NCBI RefSeq assembly: GCF_016863135.1
Contig: NZ_BOOH01000020.1
Span: 1 to 63,091, forward strand
Direction: 5' to 3'
From: Planobispora longispora
GTDB lineage: Bacteria > Actinomycetota > Actinomycetes > Streptosporangiales > Streptosporangiaceae
Length of the DNA stretch: 63,091 nucleotides
In this document: in pieces, positions 1 through 8,247 of the stretch
Numbering within the stretch: position 1 is the first letter of the stretch
Layout of the letters: each line of letters opens with the position of its first letter
Translations under genes and position numbers: made by a program
Notes under the pieces: generated by a model
What the model was told of the DNA's origin: nothing
Databases searched by the model: none
What the model saw: the letters and a program-made list of their open reading frames with translations, nothing else

Positions 1-1310
1 AAGCCGTCGCCGATGGTGCACCGGCCGCCCTGGACGTTGCCGAAGGCGTACATGATGTGGGTCAGCTTGGCGGCCGATCCGCTGGTCACGATGTTCTTCA
101 CGTGGTAGTTGCGCCCGTAGACGCCCCAGTTGGTGAAGTAGCCGACGAGCTTGTTCCCGCCGGTGCCGCGCTCCCTGGTGGTGACCCTCAGCTCGTTGCT
201 CGCCCCGGACCGGTTCCCGGCGGCGTCACGGGCCTTGACCGTGTAGGTGTACTGGGTCGTGGGCGACAGGCCGGTGTCGGTGTGGCCGGTGCCGGTGACG
301 GTGGCGACGAGGGTGGCGCCGCGGTAGACCTCGTAACCCGTGACCTTGACGTTGTCGGTCGAGGCGTCCCAGCTCAGCTCGGCGCTGTCCGCGGTGACGG
401 TCCCGGCGCGCAGGTTGCCCGGGACGCTCGGCGCCTCGGTGTCGTCGCCGCCGCCGTCGTCCTCGGTGGTGACCTTCAGCTCGTTGCTCGGCCCGGAGCG
501 CTGGCCGGCGGTGTCGCGGGCGCGGACGGTGTAGGCGTACTCGGTGCCGGGGGTCAGCCCGGTGTCGGTGTGGCCGGTGCCGGTGACGGTGGCGACGAGG
601 GCGGCGCCGCGGTAGACCTCGTAGCCGGTGACGCCGACGTCGTCGGTGGAGGCGTTCCACTGCAGGGAGACACTGGTCGTGGTGGCCGCGGTGGACCGCA
701 GGTCGCCGGGGGCGGTCGGCGGGGTGTCCCCGCCGGTCTGGCCGGTGACCGAGATCGCCGAGACGGTCGCGTAGTTGGCCCCGCCGTTCATGTTGAACTG
801 CACGTTGAGGGCGCCGTCGGTGACCGTCACCGGGAAGGACTTGTCGCAGGCGGTCAGCCTGCCGCAGGCGGCGAAGACGTCGAAGGCGGTCAGAACGTTG
901 GCACCCTCGGCCCGGACGTCGAACTTGCGCTGCCCCGCGGCGTTGGCCCAGTCCTCGACCATCTTCAGCGTCACCTGGTAGGTGCCGTTGGGCAGGTCGA
1001 AGCGGTAACCGCTCCAGCCGTTGAAGGTGTTGTAACTCTGGTAGAGCGCGTCGTCGTCGGTGCCGGCGATCGGGCTGCCCGTCGTGTTCGTCCCGTAGCT
1101 GGTCTGGTAGCCCCAGTCACCGCTGGTGTAAGCCTTGTCGGCCGACCACTGGACGCCCGCGCCGTCGGTGACGGCCGCGCCGCCGGAGTTGACCCGGATC
1201 GGCACGGCGGCGGCGCCGTACGCTCCCGGCGCCGTGGCGACAGCGGCTCCCAGAGGGAGCAGGAGCGCTCCCGCCGCGCCTAAAAATTTCAGGACCAGTT
1301 TGTTTCGCAC
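1..1310 (-). CDS. Secreted GH18 chitinase, N-terminal part (cut by the left window edge)
   Basis: Read on the minus strand from a GTG at 1310, preceded by an AGGAGAGG Shine-Dalgarno 8 nt upstream, the frame stays open to the window edge (436 codons). It encodes a Sec signal peptide (MRNKLVLKF, hydrophobic core, Ala-rich cleavage region near residue 30), then a malectin-like carbohydrate-binding region (about 35-195), two fibronectin type III modules separated by an acidic/Gly linker (about 200-400, each with a repeated TGYEVYRGA motif), and the start of a GH18 catalytic domain (KLVGYFTNWGVYGRNY, then KLTHIMYAFGNV). The catalytic DxxDxDxE motif lies outside the window. GH18 enzymes cleave beta-1,4 bonds in chitin; FnIII and lectin-like modules are common accessories in actinomycete chitinases. 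The long plus-strand reading frame over the same bases is a shadow. Confidence 0.88.
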   Translation of the reverse strand, partial: MRNKLVLKFLGAAGALLLPLGAAVATAPGAYGAAAVPIRVNSGGAAVTDGAGVQWSADKAYTSGDWGYQTSYGTNTTGSPIAGTDDDALYQSYNTFNGWSGYRFDLPNGTYQVTLKMVEDWANAAGQRKFDVRAEGANVLTAFDVFAACGRLTACDKSFPVTVTDGALNVQFNMNGGANYATVSAISVTGQTGGDTPPTAPGDLRSTAATTTSVSLQWNASTDDVGVTGYEVYRGAALVATVTGTGHTDTGLTPGTEYAYTVRARDTAGQRSGPSNELKVTTEDDGGGDDTEAPSVPGNLRAGTVTADSAELSWDASTDNVKVTGYEVYRGATLVATVTGTGHTDTGLSPTTQYTYTVKARDAAGNRSGASNELRVTTRERGTGGNKLVGYFTNWGVYGRNYHVKNIVTSGSAAKLTHIMYAFGNVQGGRCTIGDG

Positions 1311-1345
1311 GAGGAATACCTCTCCTACCTGCGTGGGGGGTGATT

Positions 1346-1370
1346 ATTAATAGGAAGCTTTCCTATTAAT
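1346..1370. promoter_or_regulatory. Palindromic operator candidate upstream of the chitinase
   Basis: ATTAATAGGAA and TTCCTATTAAT are perfect 11-bp arms around a 3-nt spacer, starting 36 nt before the chitinase GTG. The block is strikingly AT-rich for this genome. Similar GGAA/TTCC palindromes precede some secreted glycoside hydrolase genes of actinomycetes, so a carbohydrate-responsive repressor site is a reasonable inference. It does not resemble the DasR consensus. Confidence 0.55.
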
Positions 1371-1587
1371 GAAGCGAAGGTATCCCCCTGACCACGCTGG
1401 GTCAAGAGACCGGATCTCCCGGGGAGAACGGCGCGGTCCTGCCCCGGTGGCCCCGTACCGGCGGCGCCTCCCCGTCCGCGCCCGCGGGATCCGGGCGTCG
1501 CGGAGGGGCGGTAAGGGTGTTGTGCCGGAACGGCGGATCGGGCCGGATGATTCGGGCCTGTAAATACGGTTGTTAAGTAATGTCCGT

Positions 1588-1629
1588 AAACAAAACAACG
1601 ACCGCCTGCCCTTGATGGACAGGCGGTCG
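1588..1629 (-). terminator. Rho-independent terminator of lexA
   Basis: On the minus strand CGACCGCCTG (1620-1629) pairs perfectly with CAGGCGGTCG (1599-1608) across an 11-nt loop, and is followed by a T-rich tail (1588-1598), a canonical form that is rare in high-GC genomes. It lies about 75 nt beyond the lexA stop. The rest of the 1371-1702 gap shows no gene. Confidence 0.75.
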
Positions 1630-1702
1630 CCGTTGAGACGCGGGGGAGGGGAGACTCGGGGGTCCGTCCCGGCTCGCCGTCGTGAACGGCGGGCCGCCGG
1701 GG

Positions 1703-2413
1703 TCAGAGCTTGCGCAGCACCGCCACGACCTTGCCGAGCACGGTGGCCTCGTCGCCCGGGATCGGGTCGTAGTTGGAGTTGTGCGGGACCAGCCAGACGT
1801 GGCCGTCCCGGCGCTTGAAGGTCTTGACCGTCGCCTCGCCGTCGATCATCGCCGCGACGATGTCGCCGTTGTCGGCCACCGGCTGCTGGCGCACGACCAC
1901 CCAGTCGCCGTCGGCGATGGCGGCCTCGATCATCGAGTCGCCGGTCACCTGGAGCAGGAAGAGCGTGCCCTCGCCGACGAGCTGCTTGGGCAGGGCGAAG
2001 ACGTCCTCGACGCTCTCCTCGGCGAGGATCGGGCCACCGGCGGCGATCCGGCCCACCAGCGGCACGTAGGCCGCGGTCGGGCGGCTGACCGGCGCCTCCT
2101 CGCTGTTCGCGTCGGGGTCGACCCACAGCACGGGCTCGCCGGGCAGGCGGACCTCCAGCGCCCGTGGGCGGTGCGGGTCACGCCGCAGGTAGCCCTTGCG
2201 CTGCAACGCCGTCAGCTGGTGCGACACGCTCGAGGTGCTGGTGAGCTGAACGGCCTCACCGATCTCACGCATCGACGGCGGATAGCCGCGCTGCTGCACC
2301 GAGTCGCGGATCACCTCAAGGATCTTGCGCTGCCTGGGGGTGAGGCCGAGGGAGTCACGCCTGCGCACCGCCAGATCGCTGACGGCCGAGCCGTTCTCTC
2401 TGTGCTCGCTCAT
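1703..2413 (-). CDS. lexA: LexA repressor of the SOS response
   Basis: LexA represses DNA-damage genes and self-cleaves when RecA filaments form. The 236-aa protein shows the N-terminal winged helix ([19 protein letters not shown], residues 21-39, with the recognition region [10 protein letters not shown] near 58-67), a linker, and an S24 domain with the Ala125-Gly126 cleavage site (GRIAAGG), catalytic Ser160 (VTGDSM) and Lys197 (EATVKTF). The length matches actinobacterial LexA. It starts at ATG 2413 and is divergent from a LysM protein; an SOS box in the shared intergenic region makes autorepression likely. All catalytic residues are intact. Confidence 0.97.
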   Translation of the reverse strand: MSEHRENGSAVSDLAVRRRDSLGLTPRQRKILEVIRDSVQQRGYPPSMREIGEAVQLTSTSSVSHQLTALQRKGYLRRDPHRPRALEVRLPGEPVLWVDPDANSEEAPVSRPTAAYVPLVGRIAAGGPILAEESVEDVFALPKQLVGEGTLFLLQVTGDSMIEAAIADGDWVVVRQQPVADNGDIVAAMIDGEATVKTFKRRDGHVWLVPHNSNYDPIPGDEATVLGKVVAVLRKL

Positions 2414-2485
2414 GTGATCTTCTCGCCTCCCGGTCCGTATTCCATATGTCGCACACAGCGACCGTACTCCCGTCGAAGATCATCT

Positions 2486-2501
2486 TCAAACAATTGTTCG
2501 A
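2486..2501. promoter_or_regulatory. SOS box (LexA site), lexA side
   Basis: TCAAACAATTGTTCGA matches the actinobacterial/Bacillus-type SOS consensus TCGAAC-N4-GTTCGA with one mismatch, and lies 73 nt upstream of the lexA ATG. Confidence 0.8.
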
Positions 2502-2538
2502 GTTGTCCTCGAAATCAGCGACGGCGTGGTGTACAACA

Positions 2539-2554
2539 TCGTACGGGAGTTCGA
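2539..2554. promoter_or_regulatory. Second SOS box candidate, LysM-gene side
   Basis: TCGTACGGGAGTTCGA matches TCGAAC-N4-GTTCGA with one mismatch in the left arm. It lies about 70 nt before the preferred LysM start, which argues against the alternative GTG start at 2526 because that would put the operator inside the coding sequence. Confidence 0.6.
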
Positions 2555-2621
2555 TCGACATCGTGTTCGATTCGCCGATCTTTCTTCGTCCGTGTCCGGC
2601 CCGGGCGAGGGGATGGGGGCC

Positions 2622-3278
2622 ATGATGAAGGCGACCGCACAGACACGACGACCCCGGCCTCCGCGGGCGCGAGGGGCCCGGCACCTGCGGCTGGTGACCT
2701 CCCAGCCGGCGCCGGCGGAAGAGCCCCGGCGCCCGCGGGAGGCGGGACCGCGGCAGGCGCCGGCGGAGGGGTCCGGGCGTCCGCGACAGGCGGGGCCCCG
2801 GCGGGCGCGGGCGGAGGGGTCCGGGCGGGCGCGGGCGGAGGGGTCCGGGTGCGGGAGAGTGGAGGAGATCCGGCGCGCTGGGGCGGAAGGCTCCCCCGCG
2901 GCGCGGGCGGGGAGGTCCCGGCGGGTGCCCCCGGGACGGCCCGGCCCCGGGGGGAACATCCGATATCCTCGCAGGCCTGTCCGGCTCACCCGGAGAGGGA
3001 AGATCGTGATGGTGGCCCTGCTCGTCCTGGGCGCTCTGGGGATGCTCTGGCTCGGCACCCGCATCGCCCCGGCCTCGGCCGCCGACCGCGCCGGCCGTGC
3101 GGGCCTGCCCTGGGTCGAGGCGCGTCACGGCGACGCGCTCTGGGAGGTCGCCGAGGCGGTGACCCCGGAGGGCGATCCCGCCGGGACCGTCCGCCGGATC
3201 ACGGACCTCAACGGGTTGTCGGTCTCGATGATCCGGCCCGGAGGCCGGCTCTACCTGCCGGAGGGCCTGGCGGGCTGA
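2622..3278 (+). CDS. LysM-domain protein divergent from lexA (ChiZ/DivS-like)
   Basis: A basic protein of about 218 aa with a low-complexity Arg/Gly/Ala/Glu N-terminal half (repeated AEGSGRARAEGSG-type units), one transmembrane helix (IVMVALLVLGALGMLWLG, about residues 129-146) and a C-terminal LysM domain with VEARHGDALWEVAEAVT and a final GGRLYLPEG. LysM binds peptidoglycan. In Mycobacterium (Rv2719c/ChiZ) and Corynebacterium (DivS) the gene divergent from lexA is SOS-induced and halts division or acts on the cell wall; position and the SOS box suggest the same job here, by inference. ATG 2622 was chosen because GAGGGG lies 9 nt upstream; GTG 2526 and ATG 2613 are in frame. The repeated linker DNA is a candidate for length variation between strains. 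Confidence 0.75.
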   Translation: MMKATAQTRRPRPPRARGARHLRLVTSQPAPAEEPRRPREAGPRQAPAEGSGRPRQAGPRRARAEGSGRARAEGSGCGRVEEIRRAGAEGSPAARAGRSRRVPPGRPGPGGNIRYPRRPVRLTRRGKIVMVALLVLGALGMLWLGTRIAPASAADRAGRAGLPWVEARHGDALWEVAEAVTPEGDPAGTVRRITDLNGLSVSMIRPGGRLYLPEGLAG

Positions 3279-3489
3279 GGGGGCGGCCCGGCGGAGCCCG
3301 GGCGGTCCCGGGGTGATCCTCGTCCCGGGCGGAAGCGCTGGGCGGGGGCCGGGGGCGGCTCCGGGGGCCGGCGGGCACGTCGCGAGGCGCGACACGCCCG
3401 GCCGGAACGGGTTCGGAGCGCTGATCAGCGACTTCGTCCGGGGGGTCGTGTCTAACTTGCGTTCATGGTCGCGCACTTCTACGGTTGGA

Positions 3490-3505
3490 CCACAACATCT
3501 AGTGG
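3490..3505. promoter_or_regulatory. NrdR box 1
   Basis: CCACAACATCTAGTGG matches the NrdR consensus acaCwAtATaTwGtgt at nearly all conserved positions, including the invariant C4/A6 and T11/G13. Confidence 0.8.
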
Positions 3506-3520
3506 CTTTGCCGGTGCACT

Positions 3521-3536
3521 CCACCACAAGTTGTGT
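3521..3536. promoter_or_regulatory. NrdR box 2
   Basis: CCACCACAAGTTGTGT is a weaker second NrdR box. Its centre is 31 bp from box 1, the roughly three-turn spacing typical of paired NrdR boxes. Confidence 0.72.
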
Positions 3537-3646
3537 TTCGATCGTCGCACCTCGGGGTTTTGAGGGGCGTGCGCGGCCTTGACGCGCGGGCATCGCGGGA
3601 CACACGGGGCAGGCGGGCCGCTCGGCTGATCAGGGAGGCGACGCGC

Positions 3647-4108
3647 GTGCACTGTCCGTTCTGTCGCCACCCTGACACGCGGGTCATCGACAGCCGGTCC
3701 ACCGAGGACGGCGGGGCCATCCGCCGCAGGCGCACGTGCCCGCACTGCGGGCGCAGGTTCACCACGCAGGAGACCGTGCTGCTCATGGTGGGCAAGCGTA
3801 GCGGGGTGACCGAGCCGTTCTCCCGGGACAAGGTGATCGCCGGGGTGCGACGGGCCTGCCAGGGGCGGCCGGTCAGCGAGGACTCCCTGGCCCAGCTCGG
3901 CCAGCGGGTCGAGGAGAGCATCCGGGCGACCGGGGCGGCGGAGATCCCCGCCCACGAGGTGGGCCTGGCGATCCTCGGGCCCCTCCGTGAGCTGGACGAG
4001 GTGGCCTATCTCCGGTTCGCCTCGGTTTATCGGGGGTTCGAGACGCTGGCCGACTTCGAGGCCGAGATCGAGCAGTTGCGGGCGGATCGCTCCGCCAAGC
4101 AGGACTGA
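3647..4108 (+). CDS. nrdR: Transcriptional repressor NrdR
   Basis: NrdR is a zinc-finger/ATP-cone repressor of ribonucleotide reductase genes. The 153-aa protein begins [17 protein letters not shown], with zinc ligands CPFC and CPHC (residues about 3-6 and 31-34), followed by the ATP-cone ([21 protein letters not shown] onward). The GTG at 3647 has GGGAGG 8 nt upstream and gives the family length; an in-frame extension to 3533 would start inside NrdR box 2. It precedes nrdJ by 91 nt on the same strand, the usual actinomycete arrangement, and the two boxes upstream imply autoregulation of both genes. Confidence 0.96.
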   Translation: MHCPFCRHPDTRVIDSRSTEDGGAIRRRRTCPHCGRRFTTQETVLLMVGKRSGVTEPFSRDKVIAGVRRACQGRPVSEDSLAQLGQRVEESIRATGAAEIPAHEVGLAILGPLRELDEVAYLRFASVYRGFETLADFEAEIEQLRADRSAKQD

Positions 4109-4199
4109 AGAATTCCATCCCCGGGCGCCGGGGGACGAAAGCGGCGCGGTGTGTGGTCCGACTCGTGGGCTCGTTCGGAGCCCCGGAAGGGGAAAAGTC

Positions 4200-7055
4200 A
4201 TGACGGAGACGGTCGGCGGTGCGGCGGTACGCGGGGGCAAGCGACCGCGCAAGGGGCTGAAGATGAAGCGCGTCTTCACCACCCCCGGCGTCCACCCGTA
4301 CGACGAGATCCACTGGGAGCGCCGCGACGTCGTCATGACGAACTGGCGCGACGGCTCGGTCAACTTCGAGCAGCGGGGCGTGGAGTTCCCCGACAGCTGG
4401 TCGGTCAACGCCGCCAACATCGTCACCACCAAGTACTTCCGCGGCGCCGTCGGCACCCCGCAGCGTGAGTGGAGCCTCAAGCAGCTCATCGACCGCGTGG
4501 TGGGCGTCTACACCAGGACCGGTGTCGAGCACGGCTACTTCGCGACCGACGAGGACGCCGAGATCTTCGACCACGAGCTCAAGCACGCCCTGGTCAACCA
4601 GGTCTTCAGCTTCAACTCCCCGGTCTGGTTCAACGTCGGCACGGCCTCGCCGCAGCAGGTCTCGGCGTGCTTCATCCTCGCCGTGGACGACCAGATGGAG
4701 TCCATCCTCGACTGGTACAAGGAAGAGGGTGTGATCTTCAAGGGCGGCTCCGGCTCCGGGGTGAACCTCTCCCGGATCCGCTCCTCCAAGGAACTGCTCT
4801 CCAGCGGCGGCACCGCCAGCGGCCCGGTCTCCTTCATGCGCGGCGCGGACGCCTCCGCGGGCACCATCAAGTCCGGCGGCGCCACCCGCCGCGCCGCCAA
4901 GATGGTCGTCCTCGACGTGGACCACCCCGACATCGAGGAGTTCATCGAGACCAAGGCGCGCGAGGAGGACAAGATCCGCGCGCTGCGCGACGCCGGCTTC
5001 GACATGGACCTCGGCGGCAAGGACATCGTCTCCGTCCAGTACCAGAACGCCAACAACTCCGTGCGCGTCTCCGACGAGTTCATGCGCGCGGTGGAGAAGG
5101 GCGAGGAGTTCGGCCTGCGCGCCCGCCTGTCCGGCGAGGTCATCGAGAAGGTCGACGCCCGCGACCTGTTCCGCAAGATGGCCAAGGCCGCCTGGGAGTG
5201 CGCCGACCCCGGCGTCCAGTACGACGACACGATCAACGACTGGCACACCTGCCCGGAGACCGGCCGCATCACCGCCTCCAACCCCTGCTCGGAGTACGTC
5301 CACCTGGACAACTCCTCCTGCAACCTGGCGAGCATCAACCTGCTGAAGTTCCTCAAGGACGACGGCGCCTTCGACGTCCAGAACTTCGTGAAGATCACTG
5401 AGTTGATCATCACCGCGATGGACATCTCCATCACCTTCGCCGACTTCCCGACCGAGAAGATCGGCGAGACCACCCGGGCCTACCGCCAGCTCGGCATCGG
5501 CTACGCCAACCTCGGCGCGCTGCTCATGGCCACCGGCCACGCCTACGACTCCGACGGCGGCCGGGCCATCGCCGGGGCCATCACCTCGCTGATGACCGGC
5601 GTCTCCTACCGCCGCAGCGCCGAGCTGGCCGGGGTCGTGGGACCGTACGACGGCTACGCCCGCAACGCCGAGGCGCACAAGCGCGTCATGCGCAAGCACG
5701 CCGCCGCCAACGGCGAGCTGCGCACGCTCGACGCCATGGACCGCGACATCCACGCCGAGGCGAGCCGCGAGTGGACGGAGTGCCTCAAGCTCGGCGAGAA
5801 GAACGGCTACCGCAACGCCCAGGCGTCGCTGCTGGCCCCCACCGGCACCATCGGCCTGATGATGGACTGCGACACCACCGGCATCGAGCCCGACCTCGCG
5901 CTGGTCAAGTTCAAGAAGCTCGTCGGCGGCGGCTCCATGCAGATCGTCAACCAGACGATCCCGCGGGCGCTGGCGAAGCTCGGCTACCAGGACGAGCAGA
6001 TCGAGGCGATCGTCGAGTACATCGCCGAGCACGGCCACGTCGTCGACGCCCCCGGCCTGCGGCTCGAGCACTACGAGGTGTTCGACTGCGCGATGGGCGA
6101 GCGGGCCATCGCCCCGATGGGCCACGTCCGCATGATGGCCGCCACCCAGCCGTTCCTGTCGGGCGCGATCAGCAAGACCGTCAACCTGCCCGAGTCCGCG
6201 ACCGTCGAGGACATCGAGCAGGTCTACCTGGAGGGCTGGAAGCTCGGCCTGAAGGCGCTGGCGGTCTACCGCGACAACTGCAAGGTCGGCCAGCCGCTCT
6301 CGGCGGCCGGCAAGAAGGCCGAGGACAAGACCGAGGACAAGGCGGCGGCCGAGGCCGCGGAGCCGACGGTCCAGGTCGTGGAGATCAGCCGCCCGACCCG
6401 CCGCAGGCTGCCGAACCAGCGCCCCAGCACCACCACCCGCTTCACCGTGGGCGGCGCCAAGGGCTACATGACCGCCTCGTGCTACCCGGACGACGGCCTC
6501 GGCGAGGTCTTCCTGAAGATGTCCAAGCAGGGCTCGACCCTCGCGGGCGTCATGGACGCCTTCTCCGTGGCCATCTCCATCGGCCTGCAGTACGGCGTGC
6601 CGCTGGAGACCTACGTCGGCAAGTTCGTCAACATGCGCTTCGACCCGGCGGGCATGACCGACGACCCGGACGTCCGCATGGCCGCCTCGGTGATGGACTA
6701 CATCTTCCGCCGCCTGGCCCTGGACCACCTGCCCTACGACGACCGGGCCGCCCTCGGCATCTTCTCCGCCGACGAGCGGGCCGCCCAGCAGCGGGGCGAG
6801 GACCCGGCCGCGCTCCACGACGACACGGTCATCGCGGAGCTGGCCACCTCGGCCCCGATCGAGAGGCCCAAGCCCTCCGCCGAGGCCCGGTCCGAGGCCG
6901 AGCTCCTGCCCGAGCCGGTGCGCGGCGGCTCCCTGGAGTCCCACCAGGGCCGCACCGCCGACGCCCCGCTCTGCATGACCTGCGGCACCAAGATGCGCCC
7001 GGCGGGCAGCTGCTACGTCTGCGAGGGCTGCGGCTCCACCAGCGGCTGCAGCTGA
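4200..7055 (+). CDS. nrdJ: Vitamin B12-dependent (class II) ribonucleoside-diphosphate reductase
   Basis: NrdJ reduces ribonucleotides to deoxyribonucleotides using adenosylcobalamin to generate the thiyl radical. The 951-aa protein has an N-terminal Lys/Arg-rich stretch, the substrate-site cysteine region (QQVSACFILAVDD), the NPCSE motif with Cys363 as predicted thiyl radical, the PTGTIG loop, and a C-terminal redox tail with CMTCG, CYVCEGCG and final CS. The start is ATG 4200 behind GGAAGGGGAAAAG. It is presumably cotranscribed with nrdR. No cobalamin riboswitch was seen in the 91-nt gap. The length is as in Streptomyces NrdJ. Long minus-strand frames across this region are GC-rich shadows. 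Confidence 0.97.
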   Translation: MTETVGGAAVRGGKRPRKGLKMKRVFTTPGVHPYDEIHWERRDVVMTNWRDGSVNFEQRGVEFPDSWSVNAANIVTTKYFRGAVGTPQREWSLKQLIDRVVGVYTRTGVEHGYFATDEDAEIFDHELKHALVNQVFSFNSPVWFNVGTASPQQVSACFILAVDDQMESILDWYKEEGVIFKGGSGSGVNLSRIRSSKELLSSGGTASGPVSFMRGADASAGTIKSGGATRRAAKMVVLDVDHPDIEEFIETKAREEDKIRALRDAGFDMDLGGKDIVSVQYQNANNSVRVSDEFMRAVEKGEEFGLRARLSGEVIEKVDARDLFRKMAKAAWECADPGVQYDDTINDWHTCPETGRITASNPCSEYVHLDNSSCNLASINLLKFLKDDGAFDVQNFVKITELIITAMDISITFADFPTEKIGETTRAYRQLGIGYANLGALLMATGHAYDSDGGRAIAGAITSLMTGVSYRRSAELAGVVGPYDGYARNAEAHKRVMRKHAAANGELRTLDAMDRDIHAEASREWTECLKLGEKNGYRNAQASLLAPTGTIGLMMDCDTTGIEPDLALVKFKKLVGGGSMQIVNQTIPRALAKLGYQDEQIEAIVEYIAEHGHVVDAPGLRLEHYEVFDCAMGERAIAPMGHVRMMAATQPFLSGAISKTVNLPESATVEDIEQVYLEGWKLGLKALAVYRDNCKVGQPLSAAGKKAEDKTEDKAAAEAAEPTVQVVEISRPTRRRLPNQRPSTTTRFTVGGAKGYMTASCYPDDGLGEVFLKMSKQGSTLAGVMDAFSVAISIGLQYGVPLETYVGKFVNMRFDPAGMTDDPDVRMAASVMDYIFRRLALDHLPYDDRAALGIFSADERAAQQRGEDPAALHDDTVIAELATSAPIERPKPSAEARSEAELLPEPVRGGSLESHQGRTADAPLCMTCGTKMRPAGSCYVCEGCGSTSGCS

Positions 7056-7088
7056 GGGCGGGCGCCGTCCACGGCGTGAAGGCCCCGT

Positions 7089-7151
7089 GAGAGCGGGGAG
7101 CCCGGAAGAGTGAGGGCGGGGAGCCCGGCGGAAGGCCGGCTCCCCGCTCTC
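7089..7151 (+). terminator. Hairpin terminator after nrdJ
   Basis: GAGAGCGGGGAGCC (7089-7102) pairs perfectly with GGCTCCCCGCTCTC (7138-7151). The 35-nt loop contains a second copy of the left arm core (GCGGGGAGCC, 7116-7125) that can pair with the same right arm, so two hairpins compete. No T tract is present, as often in actinomycetes. Confidence 0.65.
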
Positions 7152-7243
7152 GTTCCGCCGATCGAGCGCGGCCGGAGCGCCGCCCGCCGGCCGCCGCCGG
7201 GCGCCCGCACCTCCTGCAGAATCTTGTTCTGTACGATCTCCGC

Positions 7244-7534
7244 ATGACCGTCTACGCAGTCGCCCAGATCTCGATTCACGACCGGCAGCGCTACGACAAG
7301 TACGTCGCGGGGTTCATGGACGTCCTCGTCAAGTACGGCGGGCGGTTGCTGGCCGCCCAGGAGAACCCCGAGGTGGTCGAGGGGGAGTGGCCGCACGAGA
7401 AGATCATCCTGCTGTCCTTCGAGGACCGCCGGGCCTTCGAGGTCTGGGCGGGCTCCCCCGAGTATCAGGAGATCTCCAAGGACCGCGTGGCCGCCACGGA
7501 CGGCGTCGTCCTCGCGGTGGACGGCATCGCCTGA
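7244..7534 (+). CDS. DUF1330 family protein
   Basis: A 96-aa single-domain protein beginning MTVYAVAQISIHDRQRYDKY, with the DUF1330 ferredoxin-like fold signature (YGGRLLAAQENPEVVEGEWPHEKIILLSFEDRRAFEVWAGSPEY, split across residues about 31-75). The biochemical role of this family is not established. A TACGAT hexamer (7232-7237) ends 6 nt before the ATG, with no Shine-Dalgarno, so the mRNA is probably leaderless. Monocistronic, between the nrdJ terminator and a convergent cupin gene. Confidence 0.85.
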   Translation: MTVYAVAQISIHDRQRYDKYVAGFMDVLVKYGGRLLAAQENPEVVEGEWPHEKIILLSFEDRRAFEVWAGSPEYQEISKDRVAATDGVVLAVDGIA

Positions 7535-7595
7535 ACCGCGTGCGCCTCCCGGATCCCCGGCCGCCGGAGGGCGGACTGAAGATCCAGGGATCGCG

Positions 7596-8084
7596 CTAGA
7601 GCCAGTAGTTGTCGTGGCGGAGGTAGAACTCCGCCAGTTCCTCCTCGCCGGGCCGGCCGGACACCGCGAACTCGGCGAGCCCCTCGAAGTAGCCCTCCCG
7701 GGGCGCCCCGGGGGAGAAGTGCAGGAGCATGGAGGCCGGCTCGCCCGACTCGTTGCGGAAGGCGTGGATCCCGCCCTCGGGGACGTGGATGAAGTCGCCC
7801 GGGGTGGCGTCGATCCAGCGGTCGCCGGTGAAGATCCGCACGGTTCCGGTGAGGATGAAGAACGACTCGGAGATCGACCGGTGGAAGTGGGGGCCGGGAC
7901 CGGAGGGCTCCGGTCCCATGTTCCACCGGTAGAGGCCGAACTTGCCGCCGGTGGAGGCGCCCGTTGCCAGGTAGTCCACCGTGTTGCCGCTCTGGTAGGT
8001 CAGTTCGGGCTCGTGGCCCGCGGGACGGAAGGTCGCACTGATCTCCCCTTTGTCCCCGAAATAGCTCGGTTCCGGATATGTCAT
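7596..8084 (-). CDS. Cupin domain protein
   Basis: A 162-aa single cupin. Motif 1 (GPGPHFHRSISESFFILTG, about residues 62-80) carries the metal-binding His pair and Glu; motif 2 (PGDFIHVPEGGIHAFRNES) supplies the third His. The substrate cannot be read from the sequence; small cytoplasmic cupins include dioxygenases, isomerases and sensors. TAGGGT (8092-8097 on the minus strand) ends 7 nt before the ATG at 8084, suggesting leaderless transcription. It runs convergent to the DUF1330 gene. Confidence 0.85.
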   Translation of the reverse strand: MTYPEPSYFGDKGEISATFRPAGHEPELTYQSGNTVDYLATGASTGGKFGLYRWNMGPEPSGPGPHFHRSISESFFILTGTVRIFTGDRWIDATPGDFIHVPEGGIHAFRNESGEPASMLLHFSPGAPREGYFEGLAEFAVSGRPGEEELAEFYLRHDNYWL

Positions 8085-8135
8085 GATCCATACCCTAGGC
8101 GGTCCGTCCCCGGCCGGAGAGGCGGGGCGGGCGTG

Positions 8136-8247
8136 TCACGGGACCGCTCCGGGGGCGTCGCGGCGAGCCGTCCCGGGGGCCACGGTGCGCGCCGTTCCCG
8201 GAGTTTCACGGTGCGAGTCGTCCGGGGGTCACGGCGCGAGCCGTCCC
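8136..8247. repeat. Imperfect tandem repeat spanning the decarboxylase stop codon
   Basis: Five units of 19-26 bp related to TCACGGYGCGAGYCGTCCCG. The TCA of one unit (8229-8231) is the TGA stop of the minus-strand decarboxylase; two of the other units keep a TCA at the same place. Same style as the arrays near 38.7, 39.3 and 44.8 kb. Confidence 0.6.

Larger units (their letters stand above)
3279..3646 (+). promoter_or_regulatory. nrdR-nrdJ promoter region
   Basis: This 368-nt gap holds a GC-rich imperfect hairpin near 3367-3403 (possible LysM-gene terminator), a promoter candidate TTGCGT (3457-3462) - 17 nt - TACGGT (3480-3485), and two NrdR boxes just downstream of that -10. The arrangement fits NrdR repression of its own transcript. 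Confidence 0.55.

Noticed and set aside
57-1283. A 408-codon plus-strand frame over the chitinase
   Set aside because: Translation is repetitive Gly/Val/Ala and mirrors the FnIII repeats of the true minus-strand gene.
4109-4199. Cobalamin riboswitch before nrdJ
   Set aside because: The 91-nt gap lacks a B12-box-like element and is too short; NrdR boxes already explain control.
3873-6944. A 1,023-codon minus-strand frame antisense to nrdJ
   Set aside because: Shadow of a high-GC3 gene; low-complexity His/Asp/Val/Gly-rich translation.
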